From positions 56,532,720 through 56,596,719 of the forward strand of contig ML677334.1 in the NCBI GenBank assembly GCA_007922305.1: a stretch of DNA of 64,000 bases, read 5' to 3'. Shown here piece after piece: positions 23,498-35,462 of the stretch. Made by a program: the position numbers and the translations under genes. A model generated the notes under the pieces. That model was not told where the DNA came from. It saw nothing but the letters and a program-made list of their open reading frames with translations, and ran no database searches. The stretch comes from Dermatemys mawii. Its lineage: Eukaryota; Chordata; Testudines; Dermatemydidae. Numbering within the stretch: the stretch's first letter is position 1; every line of letters begins with the position of its first letter.

Positions 23498-25756
23498 GTT
23501 CTAGACCATTGTGTAACTCAGCAATTTTGCATTTCACATAAAAGCGTATGAAAATCAAATGTATTGCCCATTGTTTAAAGGCAGAAAGAGATCTCCCTCT
23601 GAACATTTTTTTTTAATTTCAATTTTTCAGGTTTTATGCTCGTGGATTTATGTTTATAAATCAGCACTTCAGACTCCTCTAAAGCCATTAAAAATAGGAT
23701 AATTTTGAATGAAAAACCTTAACATTTCACAGGCATTGTTCAAAACAAGAGCAATGAAGTCAACTTAAAATGAAAATGCGAAAGCCAGTAATTTTGACAT
23801 ATTTTGAATTTCACTGAATATTCCACACAGCCCTGGAACGAACATTATTTATTTTTCAGGTCCCAGATTGAATTTAGAGCACTGGCAGTTAGAAAAATCA
23901 GCTCTGGACCTGTAAACTGCATGCATTTGATGTGAAAGACATTGAGAGAGAATAAATATGGTATTCCACTATGTCATTCATACAGTCACTTTTTGGCACA
24001 TAACAGCTAGCTTGACAGAAGAATTGTAACTAAATATAAGTTCATCCAAGCATAGAGAGATTGGCTTTTTACTAGTGAAAACCAGCAGTCTCTTGACTAG
24101 TCCTGAGGTTGTTTTTAACTTTGTTATACTTTCAAGGACATTTTGTCCTCACTGTATGTACTGTGCACTCATACAGCCGCTCACACACCTACACACATTT
24201 ATGGAGAATGCAAAAAACACTTGCATAAAAATTTTGTTTGGAATCAATATTTCATTCCATTTATCAAATCTGGTTCAACTTTATTCATAAATATTTCAGG
24301 CTTGACAATATAATCTTTGAAGGACAATGGAACAAGAAATAAAAAGAAGAGAGAGAAACAGGAAAAGCAGTTTCTTTGCTCTCATTATTATTATCTTGTC
24401 AAAAATGTGCAGAGTCCTCTGTCAGCACACAGACCCTTTCTTCTTTGTTCTTTTTTAATGATATTCTTGGAGAAGTTACAGCTAAGTTCCTGTGTGTATC
24501 TTTAACTGACTGTGAATCAGAAGGTATATGAGGATCCATTCATTTACATCATAATTCTGATACCAACCTTGCCTGTTACCACAGAAACACAGTCCATGAC
24601 CACGGCTTTGTATTAAAAAGGAAATATATGATACTATCAATGATGACAGCTCCCATGATTTAATCCTTGATTTTTGCCATAAAATCTGACCTTTACATGA
24701 TCTTACTGCTTTACTAGCACATCTGATTTTCAAGACCGCTGATAGCTTAGCTTCATTGGTTTTTCCTTGGTCTGCTCTAATGCAAATTTGCAAGCATTAG
24801 AGTTTTCTAAATGCATCAGTACTTCACGTCTTTGTGTGGAAAATATAATGTTTTATTTTTGCTTCATATCTCTCTAACAACAAATTCTGGAATCTCTAAT
24901 GCTTATAATATTTATCACAAATTGTCTTGACTTCTTTGTCTGAAATAGTGTCTCCCCAGAATATTTTCTCTATTTCATTGTTTCTTTTGTGTGCCTGATT
25001 ATCAGTTTTTACACTCTCCAACAGACCAAGCACATTCAGAGCTTTCAATGGATACTAGTGTGGGTATATGTCACAATCATTTGGTATCCTGTTCTGATGT
25101 TTCTTATTTAACTCCTCTTGCTTAGAAATCTGATAAGTGAATTGTATGTGCTATTATACCTGCATTCCCAGTTCTGGAATTCAGGAAGACTGGAATTAGT
25201 TAGTAAACATTTGAACCTATACATTACCCTGGTTGAAGGTTGGCAACATAAATCTTTCAACAAAAGAACAAAAAGTCTACAAGCATGTTCACATTCTCTT
25301 AGTTTCCAATGATAAGGCAGTCATTTGCAAAACAGCAATTAAAGTCACACCATAGAAACACATATTGTAATTCTGCTCTTCACAAAACAGAGACAGAGCT
25401 GCCTTGCATTTTTACTCAGGAAGCACTGATGTCCTCATATTAAATCTGATTTCTTAAAATTGTGTCCCTACTTATTTCTTTTTCTTTTTTTTTTGTTCAC
25501 AATTGGAATGTCTTCTATATCACTAAAATGTTCTCTTTTGTTTTGGCTTTTGAATTTTTACCCTTCAATTTCACATAAGGTATTATTCATTCATCTACTA
25601 GAGATTATAGGAAATTGAAGGCTACTGGTTTTGACACTTTCTGAAAAGAAAAATCACAGCAATTTTTAAAGTAAACTCAATTGCTCCAAGTTTGGATATC
25701 CTCATAAAACATGTTACCATCTGACAACAAAAATACAGAGCATTATGCAGCCCTTT
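23498..25756. other. No gene; possible conserved non-coding part at 23600-24000
   Basis: About 23600-24000 is repeat-free and holds words such as 'gtggatttatgtttataaat', 'gccattaaaaataggataat' and 'aactgcatgcatttgatgtg'. The rest (24000-25750) is AT-rich with unsupported small frames; a T-run is at about 25486-25494. Confidence 0.35.
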
Positions 25757-25960
25757 GTCGTTCCAAAGTGCTTTACAGACATTAGCATTTCACAGATTGG
25801 AAAATGAAGCAGAGATGTTAAGAAGGTTACCAAAGGCTAAGAAAAGGTTATTGCCAACAACAGGATTGAGTTCTTCTTTCTCAATCATGTGTTCAGACCA
25901 TGCCACTCTTTTCAGTATTCCAACTGAGACAGGACCAAATTGCTTTTAGCACCTCTCCTC
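25757..25960 (-). repeat. MIR-like SINE
   Basis: Starts with 'ttccaaagtgctttacagac', the usual MIR 3'-end wording in reverse complement. It continues with 'acagattggaaaatgaagca', 'agagatgttaagaaggttac', and 'ttcagaccatgccactc' at the far end. A 64-codon frame over it is spurious. Confidence 0.65.
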
Positions 25961-26194
25961 CCACCAGCATGCTTCTGTTACAGTTGCTGAAAATGTCTTG
26001 GCCAAGTCTGCAAAAGCAACCAAACCATTTTCAGACATGACTGAAGAAAGAAAAAGGAGCACCTCTAGTTACACTCTACCATCTACCATGATTAATTTTT
26101 CCAGAGTAGACAGAGCTTTAAAGGGGATACTCACTGTAAGCAATACATGCTATTTAGCCTGTTTGTTTCTTTATATCTTTGTCCAGTGGGAGTT

Positions 26195-26370
26195 AGGATA
26201 TGATTTCTGGCTGTCTGGGTACCTGGGTTCTGATCAGATCAGTACCACTGACTCTCTGTGCAAAATTGGGTATGCTACTTCATTTCTTCCTCAGATTTCT
26301 CTGCTGTGAAATAGAGTAGTTAATAATGCTTAGCCAGCCTCGCAAAGCACCTTAAGATCTCTGGGCAAAA
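26195..26370 (+). repeat. MIR-like SINE, opposite orientation
   Basis: Plus-strand MIR order: 'ctgggtacctgggttctgat', 'accactgactctctgtgc', 'gggtatgctacttcattt', 'ctgtgaaatagagtag' and 'gcaaagcaccttaagatctc'. It lies about 240 bp from the minus-strand MIR at 25757, giving a tail-facing pair on one stretch. Confidence 0.65.
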
Positions 26371-27220
26371 TGTATTGAGTGTTAAACTGAAGCTGAGATT
26401 AAGTCTCCATATCGCCTGTGTTGACATTGTCCAATTTACCAAATGTCTCTCCCCCCCTCCATCTTCAGATATGAGTTCATTATTAGAACTTGGGAGATAT
26501 GCATCTAGAAAGTGTTCCCCTTTTCCCTTCCACAGACTGTTCATGTATCTCTGGCTTCTGTTCTTGAACTGAGGGCAGATTTAAAAACAATTCCATCAGA
26601 GATTAGTCAGTTGAGCCCGCCACTGGCACAGCACAGCCAGTTCCTTCTATTAGTCCATCTTTTTTGAGGGCAGAAGAAAAGAGAAGGTGGGAGTGGGTAT
26701 TTGCTTCCATCCTTCAGCATCACCTTTCACTGCAGCAATGGACTAACTGAGCTGGACCACAAGATACTGAATAACAAAAGAGGGAAAAGTAATAACAGTT
26801 GAGATTTAAATAAACTTGCTGGGGTTTAAATAAATGTAGAATAAATCATTGGCAAGTGCCAGCAGCATCTCAATTGTGAGGGTATGAACTAATTGGAGTG
26901 GAATTTTTCTTTGTGCTTTATTTTTGTACTATACATCTAGTATGAAGTCAAGAATGAAGTCGTGAGAATACCATGAACTTGACCTGCATTCTCTCACATT
27001 AGTATTCCCTCCATTTCTTGTTGGAAAACAGCACATCTGTAGCTGGCTGACCATATGGAAAATAGGATGAACTAGCATGGTTTGAAGATTTTGGAGGAGG
27101 TTTTCAAAGGCACTAGAAGGAATACATTGCCTAACACCCACTGACATTCAGCGGGAATTAGGCACTGGTAGTGAGGTGGAGCCCCCCCTGCCTCCAAGAA
27201 TGACTGGAAGGAACCCTCCC
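26371..27220. other. No gene; short palindrome at 27128-27166
   Basis: The palindrome 'gcctaacacccactg' / 'agcgggaattaggca' is a copy of a short dispersed sauropsid repeat. The rest shows nothing recognisable. Confidence 0.4.
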
Positions 27221-27460
27221 CGCCCCCTGGTGGACAGAGTCAGGTTGGGCCTATCCCCCCTACCCCTGACCCGTGCTGGAAGTATAAAAGGCAGGGCTTC
27301 CAGTTCAGTTAGACTGTATCCAGTAAAGAAGGCAGATGCCTCTGTCTTGCTGCTGTCTGCCAAATACCTTGAGGAACTGCTAGAACCGCTGTCCGCCGAG
27401 TATCCTGAGGAGACAGAGTACCTGCAAATGACAGAGCCCTATGAACAGACTAGGGTAAAA
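27221..27460 (+). promoter_or_regulatory. CTCF-like motif, TATA box and candidate first exon
   Basis: 27221-27233 on the minus strand reads CCACCAGGGGGCG, a full match to the CTCF core. Fifty bases downstream a TATA box (TATAAAAG, 27283-27290) has initiator-like sequence about 30 bases beyond (27305-27315). An open frame crosses this block (27176-27529), with a possible splice donor GTAAAA at 27455. The block is GC-richer than its surroundings. It could be a lone promoter, a solo LTR of a retroelement, or chance. I see no TG...CA ends or clear target duplication that would prove an LTR. Confidence 0.35.
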
Positions 27461-28584
27461 AGTAGCCCAGGAAAACTCCTTTCCAATAGTATAAACTTTC
27501 ATTTGCTAGTCTGCAAGGCTGTCAGATAGTGAACCTTCCATTGTGACATTTGATGTGGAGAAAAGCCATCAGTGGTCTAGGACTGAAATGACACCTGGTT
27601 GGGGCCACAAGTGCATAGAGTTGCTGAAGAGGCACAGAGATTCCATGAAGATGGCCTTAACCACCTCCTGCTGATTTCCAAAGATTGACTCCATTATCTA
27701 GGCAACATTTGAGGTTTGGAAGTGGGTCCTGTGGGCTATTTTTGTGGGGTGGGGAGAAGGAAGTGTTTCAAATGCAATATTATAGGTAATTTTCAATGAC
27801 GGAAGCAACCTTTTATTTAAGCAGCAATAGCTTGGAAGTCATGGCAGGACTATAAGCTAGTACACAAGCAAGTAATCTGAAGTGCACAGGTACATTTTCA
27901 CTAGGGAATGATCTTAACTCCTAAAATTCAGTCCAATGATTCGAGATGCAAATCACAGAGATTTTCATTTACTAGGGTCTCTCTGAAATATGCTTATTAG
28001 ACAAACATAGCAAGGGAGATCTCCACAAATTAAAGAATAGGATTTTGTTACATTATTTTTGTGCTTCCTCCTCTTCTGTCTAGTCACAACGCGAGAGGTG
28101 AAATTCTAGTGAAGAGACAGAAAACAAAGATTAGAAATTAATGGTCTGTTCTCATTATAGTGAAATGACAGCAGTGCAGCATGCCAGCGCTCTTTGCTAG
28201 GATGAGTGGTGGTTAATATAATAACTAAAGGTCTTGAGAAGATGGGAGACAGTGAAGTAACACAAAATTATTTAGGTTAGTCAAGACTAGGGAAGGCTGT
28301 GGAGATTTCCAGAGGTACTTGACAAAGTGTCTGTCAACTCTGCAAATGTTAACTGAGTTTGTAACAAATTACTGACATGGCTCATTCTAACCAGGTGTCC
28401 ACACAAAACATGGTTAAAACTCGTTTAGTACTAATGATCAGCTAGCGGTGCTTTTCCATGCCACAGACCTGGCCTGGAAAATGTTTCTCTATCTCTAACC
28501 AGTTGGCCCAGATTTTTGGCAGATCAGCCATGGCATTCATGACCATACTAGTGTGAGTGATTTGTCTTGTCCTCTTTTGTTCTA
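27461..28584. other. No gene recognised
   Basis: Mixed AT-rich DNA without repeats that I can name. Confidence 0.4.
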
Positions 28585-28852
28585 TGGATATGTCTACAAT
28601 GTTGCTGGGAGCAAGTCTCCCAGCATGGGTAGACACTTGCACTAGTTGAGTTTAAGCTAGTGTGCTAAAAATAGCAGTGTGGACATTGCAACTCAGGCAG
28701 AAGCTTGGATTCTCAAGCCCACCTGACCCCCAAGTCTGAGCTTGGGTGGCCAGCCTGAGTCTTTCTTCAATGTGCTACCTTGAGTTAAGTTTGTGGAAGC
28801 CTGTGTACCCATGCTGGGAGGCTTGCTCCCAGCTGAAGCATAGACATATCCA
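28585..28852. mobile_element. Palindromic DNA transposon (MITE), ~50 bp TIRs
   Basis: The two ends match over about 50 bp when one is reversed: 'TGGATATGTCTA', a short variable spacer, then 'GCTGGGAGCAAG', 'CTCCCAGCATGGGTA' on both sides. The interior has 'gctaaaaatagcagtgtgg', standard for this turtle family. The terminal GGGAGCAAGNCTCCC is itself a palindrome, so each end can fold on its own. No coding capacity; target duplication not clear. Confidence 0.85.
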
Positions 28853-29369
28853 ATGTGGTGGGACATTCCAAGAATACATTGTCCCTCCTACTGCTGGAGC
28901 CTCACTCAGTCCTTACAGACACACTCTATCTCCTGCTGAAACATTATATGTAAGCAATTTACTCATTGCCAATAATGAGTGAGAGCAGTGGGTGCAGCTG
29001 AACCAGTGCTGAATAAGGTTTACCTGAAAGCAAACACACATCCAAGCCTGGTCTGCATCAGTTTAGAAGCCATAGCTGAGCCCTGCTTAGACTAAGGTTC
29101 AACCACAGTTTCTGAAATTGTGTTAAATGGAGTTTGGACTTGTATACATTATCAGTTAATTCATTTCACCACCAGCTAACTACTACAGATTGCCATTGTC
29201 AGCAATGGAGACATTTCATAGTGTACACAAGGCTTATTGGATGGCTATTCAGATTTTCTTAAGACACATGGAAATAAAGATAGCTAAGAAGTGTGTTAGG
29301 TGAAGTGCACAAACATAGCTTTTACTGTTTAAGGGGATGGTGTCTCAGGGAATGATCCAAGGAATGGAG
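28853..29369. other. No gene recognised
   Basis: AT-rich intervening DNA between a MITE and a CR1. Confidence 0.4.
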
Positions 29370-30005
29370 AACCTACCTTATAAGAGGAAAGGTAAGGAGC
29401 TTGGCTTATTCAGTGCTTGGCTACCCTTGCAGATGTAGAGCACTTGGAGTTAAACCAGCCTTCAGAGACTACAGCAGGGAAAACCCTGCTGTGTGTTTAC
29501 ACTGTCAGCTGCAAGCGCAGTGACGTGGACACATTAGCATCTCTTACAATACCACAGAGAGCAGTGCATTGTGAGTGCTGTTAGCAAATATCTCCAACAG
29601 CTGAAGATAGGACACTACATAGGGAGAGTTCTGAGTTATCAGATCATTTTTTCCCAGGTGTCTGGCTGGTGGGTCTTGCCCACATGCTTAGGGTCTAACT
29701 GGTCACCATATATGGTGTCAGGAAAGAATTTCCCCCTAGGTGAGACTGGCAGAAACTCTGGGACTTTTCACCTTCCTCTGCAGCATGGGGCACAGGTCAC
29801 TTGCTGGTTTGAGCTAGAGTAAATGATAGATCCTCTATAACTTGAAGTCTTTAAATCAAAATCTGAGAACTTTAATAACTCAGCCAGAGTTTAGGGGTTT
29901 ATTACAGGAGTGGGTGGCTGAGGTTCTGTGACCTGCAATGTGCAGGAGGTCAGATTAGGTGATCATGATGGTCCGATCTGACCATAAAGTATGAATCTTT
30001 GCATC
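29370..30005 (+). mobile_element. CR1 LINE 3' region with internal insertion
   Basis: Begins with 'agaacctaccttataagagg' and 'ggagcttggcttattcag', which encode the family's E-N-L-P-Y-E-E-R-L / L-G-L-F-S C-terminus. The 3' UTR resumes from about 29655 ('gtctggctggtgggtcttgc', 'gcagcatggggcacaggtc', 'ttattacaggagtgggtgg', 'gtgcaggaggtcagattagg') and ends near 'agtatgaatctttg'. The stretch 29418-29590 ('ttggctacccttgcagatg', 'gtgtttacactgtcagctgc') is not CR1 and looks like part of a DNA transposon inserted between the coding end and the UTR. Confidence 0.8.
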
Positions 30006-30079
30006 TCTAACTCATTAAATATCATAGCTAAAATTTTTAGATTGACTATGACCAAAGCTAGGCAATTGAGCAGCATGAT

Positions 30080-30535
30080 GGCAGGTGAAATTCAGGGTTG
30101 AAAACTGTAAACTAATGCACAGTGCAAGAAATAATTCATACACTTTCCTGGCTTCTAAATTAACTGTAACCACTCAGGAAAAAGACCTTGGGAACCATTG
30201 TGTAGAGCTCAATTAAAATGTTACTTCAATGCATGCAACAGTCGAAAAAGCAAATGAAATGTTAGGATATATAAAGAATGGTATAGAAAATAATACTTAA
30301 GCTATTATAATAGAATCATATAGATCAATGGCATGCCCTCACTCTGAATAGTGTGCTCATTTCTGGTTAGTTATCCTAACTAAAACACCCCAGCAGATAC
30401 TGCCAGTGTGGCAATGAAGAAGAGAAGAGAGGGGAGAGACAAATGATCAGTGGCACCCAAAGGCTTCCATATAGAAAGATTGTACAGATTAGTCCAGAAA
30501 GGAGATAATTAGAGCCAGTCAACACTGCAAAATTC
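30080..30535 (+). mobile_element. CR1 LINE C-terminal fragment, left part
   Basis: Plus-strand wording follows the CR1 ORF2 tail: 'aaattaactgtaaccactca', 'aagaccttgggaaccattgt', 'aagcaaatgaaatgttagg' and 'ttctggttagttatc'. It matches in order the better-preserved copy at 61930-62868, which shows it is the same subfamily region. Frames are broken. Confidence 0.75.
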
Positions 30536-30591
30536 TACAGTGTCAGAACACATGTGCCAGGGATTGAGGTAACTGATACAATGCTGAACAC

Positions 30592-30692
30592 ATTCAAGAG
30601 GTTAGTGTAGACCAAGACAAGTTGTTCTCACCATTGTGCCAGCTCTTGGAGGGTTAAGCCTGGTAAAAATGTGTAGTATACACCAGGCCTAA
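30592..30692. mobile_element. Short GTCTACACT-type MITE inside CR1
   Basis: Left end 'GGTTAGTGTAGACCAAG'; right end reversed 'AGGCCTGGTGTATACTAC'. These are weak inverted termini of the type seen at 8489 and 13776. The two CR1 pieces on either side are collinear, which is the stronger evidence for an insertion here. Confidence 0.5.
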
Positions 30693-30711
30693 GAAGGGTC
30701 ACATTAAAGGT

Positions 30712-30965
30712 ATAAAAATAGTGAAGTGAATAGAGAAGAGAAATTGGGCACTACTCTCTGCCCTTTCTCATAATAGAAGAACATAGGGACATCAACTGCA
30801 ATGGAAAAGAAACAACTTTAAAACATATCAAAGGACATATCTTTTGACACAAGACATAATTAGTCAGGGGAATTCATTGTCATAAGATATTGTTGAGTGA
30901 AAGAGCCATAGCAGGATTCTGAAAGGATTAGAAAATTGTAAGAGTTAGGCATAAATATCTCCTAT
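30712..30965 (+). mobile_element. CR1 LINE 3' UTR fragment, right part
   Basis: 'ccctttctcataatagaag', 'catagggacatcaactgcaa', 'gacataattagtcaggg', 'aattcattgtcataagat' and 'aggattctgaaaggattag' follow the CR1 3' UTR order of the same subfamily as the left part. Diverged, with no polyadenylated tail visible. Confidence 0.7.
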
Positions 30966-31853
30966 TGAAAGGTTGCTACTAACTGTCCTATGGTAGCAGG
31001 CTTCACTTTTAGTGACCTGGTGGGCAGGTTATGGCTTAACAGTTCTTCAGAGTCCTGGGATGTCCCAGTTGAGCAATCTGAGGGCCTGGTAGTCAAGTGA
31101 CAGTCTGTCATCCCCTGGTATTCTATGGGTTTTCCTCTTGGATGAAGGGGGAGGGGAACGGATGACAATCCAGGCTCTCCCTCCTCACTAGGTGCAGGCC
31201 CAGTGCCCAAGAGGAAATGAGGAGGAGTGTCTTAGTCCCCTCTTGTTGACACATCAAACTAGCCTCCTCTGGGTTAATTTCTACCTTCCCTGTTCTCTTC
31301 AGTCTGGAGCATGGTCACAGTGCCCTGCTTACCTCCAATGGAGGGTTTCTCAAACAGTCTCAGAAATTCAGATATTCATTCTTAGCTCACTTCTCAGTGC
31401 CCAGTTATTCCCCCTTGACAGGGAGAAATGAAGAGAAAAAAGGTCAGGTCCTGGGCCTTCTGGGTCTTACCCAGACCCTTCTCCTGTTGATCCCCCTGTC
31501 CCTGGAGCTACAGATTGGCTTCAGTCCTACAGACAACCTCTCCTTTACTTTCTCCACCTAAAAGTCAGAGTCCCCTTTTGAGCAGGTATTTCATTCGGAG
31601 CATGCTCTGGAAGTTTCTGAGTAGCAAGGCCTTCTTGATCCAGTACTGCTCCATCTCTCCTTGGGCCTTAGTGTTGGGTCTGTAAACCACATCACACCTA
31701 TACAAAATTTTTTGTTTCTTCCTCTATCAAACACAAGATCTTTGTTCTAACCAGTGTGACAATTCTATGTTCTCTCATTCTTTCTGCCTGTTCATTTCTC
31801 TTTGTTTGTAACGTATGTTCTCTGTGGGTCTGAAATGTAAGGATGGAAAGAAA
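30966..31853. other. No gene recognised
   Basis: More GC-balanced than average (31020-31560). Opposed small frames (30962-31210 minus, 31192-31431 plus) have no family resemblance. An unfamiliar repeat is possible. Confidence 0.35.
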
Positions 31854-31978
31854 CAGGGTGACCAGATGTCCCAATTTTATAAGGACAGTGCTGACATTTG
31901 GGACTTTTCCTTATATGGGCATCTATTAACTCCCACCCCCTTTCCTGATTTTTCACACTTGCTATCTGGTCACCCTAC
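31854..31978. mobile_element. AGGGTGACCAGAT-type MITE
   Basis: A 125 bp element with termini 'CAGGGTGACCAGATG' and, reversed, 'GTAGGGTGACCAGATAG'. Inside, 'cccaattttataaggacag' and 'cctgatttttcacac' are typical of a common turtle DNA element. No coding part. Target duplication not evident. Confidence 0.8.
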
Positions 31979-34161
31979 TAGGAAATGCCATTAATACATA
32001 ATGGCTGTTTGTGAGTACAAAATATCTGGGCAAGGAGTAAGGAGATTGCTTGGCAGCAACAGGTACCTAATGTCCAGACTATTTGGACCTATTGCTCGGG
32101 TAGTAGGAACATGGGTGAGAGAGGTTGTGAATTTTACCACATCTTGCTATCCCATCATTCTGTTCCTAAATCAGTGGATCCTGCTTCTATCAGCATCAGT
32201 AGGACTAGAATAGCATCCCAGGACAGGAGGTTAAATACATATCCAGTTTTTAGGACTATGCCAGACTTCTTTTGGGTTATTGACAGTTAAACCATTGAAA
32301 AGCAACCTCCCTTGTACATTTTAAAATGTCAGTTTCTCTAGGTATCACAAGTGACACATGCCTGCATAGGAAGCTACTATTTTAGTTCTGATTTCCTGGG
32401 TGATGAGTCACTGTGTGACATGCCATTGTAGTTTCATTTAGAACCATCAGGTTTTGTTTGGAGGTGGCAAATATGGCATGAATAAAATAAGACTTGACCT
32501 GAATTTTCACCCACTATTTGAACAGCTCTGAGACCAAACTATTTCTGAGGTTCAACAAAGATTGGTAACTTATTTTTATTATTATCGCACACCTCTGTGC
32601 TTTGGGATTCCTGCTGTGGCCAGAAGCAGAAAATAGTTTACCACTCAGATTATGGCCATGTTAACCACAAGGCTCATGAAACCAAGGCCTGATGTGCAGC
32701 AGTGCTTTGGAGAAACTGTCAGGCAGCCAAGCGTATGAAGGAGAAAAAACGGTAAGGAGAGCTGGGGAAGTGGAAGGATCTAGAAGGTACTTCACAGGGA
32801 GTAGCTGGCAGACAAATAGGTTTTGTAACTGGTGCTGTGATGGCTGGTGGCTGTAACTGTGTGTGCTGCTCATGAACAGCAGGGGAACATGCTGGGGTTA
32901 GAGAAGAGCAGTGAAAGAAGATGTTGGTTGACGGGAGGAGTTGTGCAACTGGTGAGCTAGCTGTGTGAAAAGAAAGGGCTTCAGAACTGCAACCCTTTGA
33001 TCTTTGCCCTGTTTCTGAGGCACCACTTCAGTGGAATATCAGCAATAAAGGGCTGAGAATAGAAGAGGATGAAAGCAATTTTAGAACCTAAGGTGGGGAG
33101 GTATCACTGAGGATCCAGTGCTAGACAGGTTGTGCTTGTGGTGTCTTCAATCTTGAAAGGAGTAAAAGACGATAGAAATTTTTAGATATCCATCCCAATT
33201 TTGCATATTCATGATATTCAAAGTGAGTCAAACCTCTGAACCTTGTGGTTCATCCCTTTCTAATTTTGATACATGCCATGAAGTATCATCGTGAGATGGT
33301 ATGCACTATAGCAAGATGCTTTGGCTAGAACATTTGGGTGGGTGGTGGAAATCTTTTTAAAATAATGGTGTTATACAGATCAGGCTTTAGAATATCACAT
33401 ATTTCTTTTGATTCATTCTGAAAGGCTTCTTCCCTGAAAAGGTGTAGATCAAGTGTTAAGGATTTACAGCTCTTAAATTCTATTGATTTCAATGGAAGTT
33501 TGGTGTTCAAATAGAATTTAGGAGCCTAAATCCTTTCGAGCATTCAGTGATTAGGCCCTGATTTAACAAGCTACTTAAGCACTTACCTAAACACAAGATT
33601 TTTCCCATTGAAGGTAGTGAGACTCTTCAGTTACATCTTTAAGTAGGGACAGAATCTTCCCAGGAGCATTTACTCAAGCACAATGGGGAAAAGGGTTACC
33701 ATTGCATAGACAATATGCATAGATAGGCCTTTTTTCTAGGCATCTGAATGTCGGGTACTTCTCTATTAGGAACCTAAGTGGGAGGCATGCGAGTTCTGGA
33801 GTGTTGATAAGAATTACAAAAATGTATCCATGCATAGACTTTGCATGGAGTGCATGCTCTTTCTTTCAGATGGCATCCCTTATACACTCTGGGTCTCTTT
33901 ATCCTGCCAGAGTTCCTTCTGCCTCTAGTACAAACCTAGCCTTTGGAAGATAGAAAAGGCAGTGGCCTTCAGATGACATCTTTTCCTATTGTGAAAACAT
34001 ACTCAGCCTTATTGTTTACATAGCTGTTTGCACAGTGTTTCTGTATAATGCTAGGTGGTGCCGTTTTGGTTAAAAAAGGATGTTTTTGTTTGAAGGTAAA
34101 CAGCTTTTCTGCAGTTTTTTGTGTTGCATATTATGTCAGAAGTCACTCAAGTTCTCTGCAT
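31979..34161. other. No gene recognised
   Basis: About 2.2 kb of AT-rich DNA. A short dispersed repeat lies near 33475-33560 ('attgatttcaatggaag', 'taggccctgattta'). No exon signal. Confidence 0.4.
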
Positions 34162-34202
34162 GGTGTGTGTGTGTGTGTGTCTGTCTGTATGTGTGTGTGT
34201 GT
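34162..34202. repeat. (GT)n microsatellite
   Basis: Two GT runs separated by 'ctgtctgtat'. Likely length-polymorphic. Confidence 0.95.
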
Positions 34203-35239
34203 AAAATGATTGCTATGACCAAATGGCTGTCTGATCAGCAATGTTTCCCTTCTTTCTCTCTCCCTTATCTCTCCCTGAGCCATCACTGACGCATCAGGAT
34301 ATGACTAACAAGCTCCATGCACAGTAGCAGTGTTTTATCTCTGGTGTTATATATCAAAGACATCTACTCCTTGGAAGCTGGTCATGGCTTCTACAAAACT
34401 GTGCTAGGAAGCATACATGATAAAACTGTTTCTGCCAGCGCATATATTTATCTGACTACTTATTTTGTGAAGGATTTGAGAAAGGCTCTTTTGACTTTAG
34501 TAAAAATGTAATCACTCTTTATTTCTACCTGAATGTGCATGTATTGTTCTTGGAGTATTTTTCACTGATAACGAGCTTCTCAGTTTTTCTGTGCTTATCT
34601 TGCAGCATGAGGAACCTGTTATTGTTCAGTACAGAGAAGCAGAGATAATACTCAATTTTCAAACTTTTAAGTGGAGCTTTGTCTTGTATCCAGTGAGCAG
34701 AATTAAGATATACTCCACAACTGGTTCTTCACATAACTTTACCTGTCGTCTTTTTCCATCCAGAGACCTAGACATACATAAGGATACAGTGGATGATACT
34801 GAATAAAAAATCCAGGCCCCCTCTAAGATTGGGAATGAAGGGCACAAGCTGAACTGATAGATTATTCAGCTTTAGAGGCCAAAACCAAAATTGTCCGCAT
34901 TGCCTTTTTGTATAGGTCAGTGGCCTTAAAAAAACCACCCACCCAAGGTCTGACATTTAAAGTACTGAAGGCTAGATTGTGACTGGGTCCAATGGAGGAA
35001 TGCTGGGCAGTAGGGAGAAATGAGACCTCCTCAACCTCCTTGTATGGCTACATTAGCTCTGTCTGGATCATAAGAGGCACAGTGGGAAAAAGCAGGGACT
35101 GTGTTCTTGATGCTGCTTTTGTGTGCTGTTGAGAGGGCTGGGAGCAAGTAAAGAGTAGAGGCATGATTCCCCTCCCATAGGTGCCAGCCAGCAGACTTAA
35201 CTGAACACTAGAAGGCGTGTATATTACATCTGCGTAAGT
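34203..35239. other. No gene; old repeat likely at 34970-35239
   Basis: From about 34970 ('aaggctagattgtgactggg') the sequence resembles a turtle interspersed element that seems to resume after the hAT insertion and end near 'atccagcctatag' (35600). This is a tentative reading. Confidence 0.35.
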
Positions 35240-35462
35240 CAGGGGTTCTCAAACTGGAGGTCGGGACCCTTCAGGGGATCATGAGGTTATTATATGGGAG
35301 GTCACGAGCTGTCAGCCTTCACCCCAAACCCCGCTTTGCCTCTAGCATTTATAATGGTGTTAAATATATAAATAAGTGTTTTTAATTTATAAGGGGGGGG
35401 GGGCGCACTCAGAGGCTTGCTATGTGAAAGGGGCCACCAGTACAAAAGTTTGAGAAGCACTG
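35240..35462. mobile_element. hAT-type MITE
   Basis: A 223 bp element. Left end 'CAGGGGTTCTCAAACTGGAG'; right end reversed 'CAGTGCTTCTCAAACTTTTG'. Flanks GCGTAAGT (35232-35239) and GCATAAGG (35463-35470) agree at 6 of 8 positions, fitting an aged 8 bp duplication. A run of 12 G residues interrupts the interior at about 35392-35403. The left terminus matches the hAT end at 23497. Confidence 0.88.
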
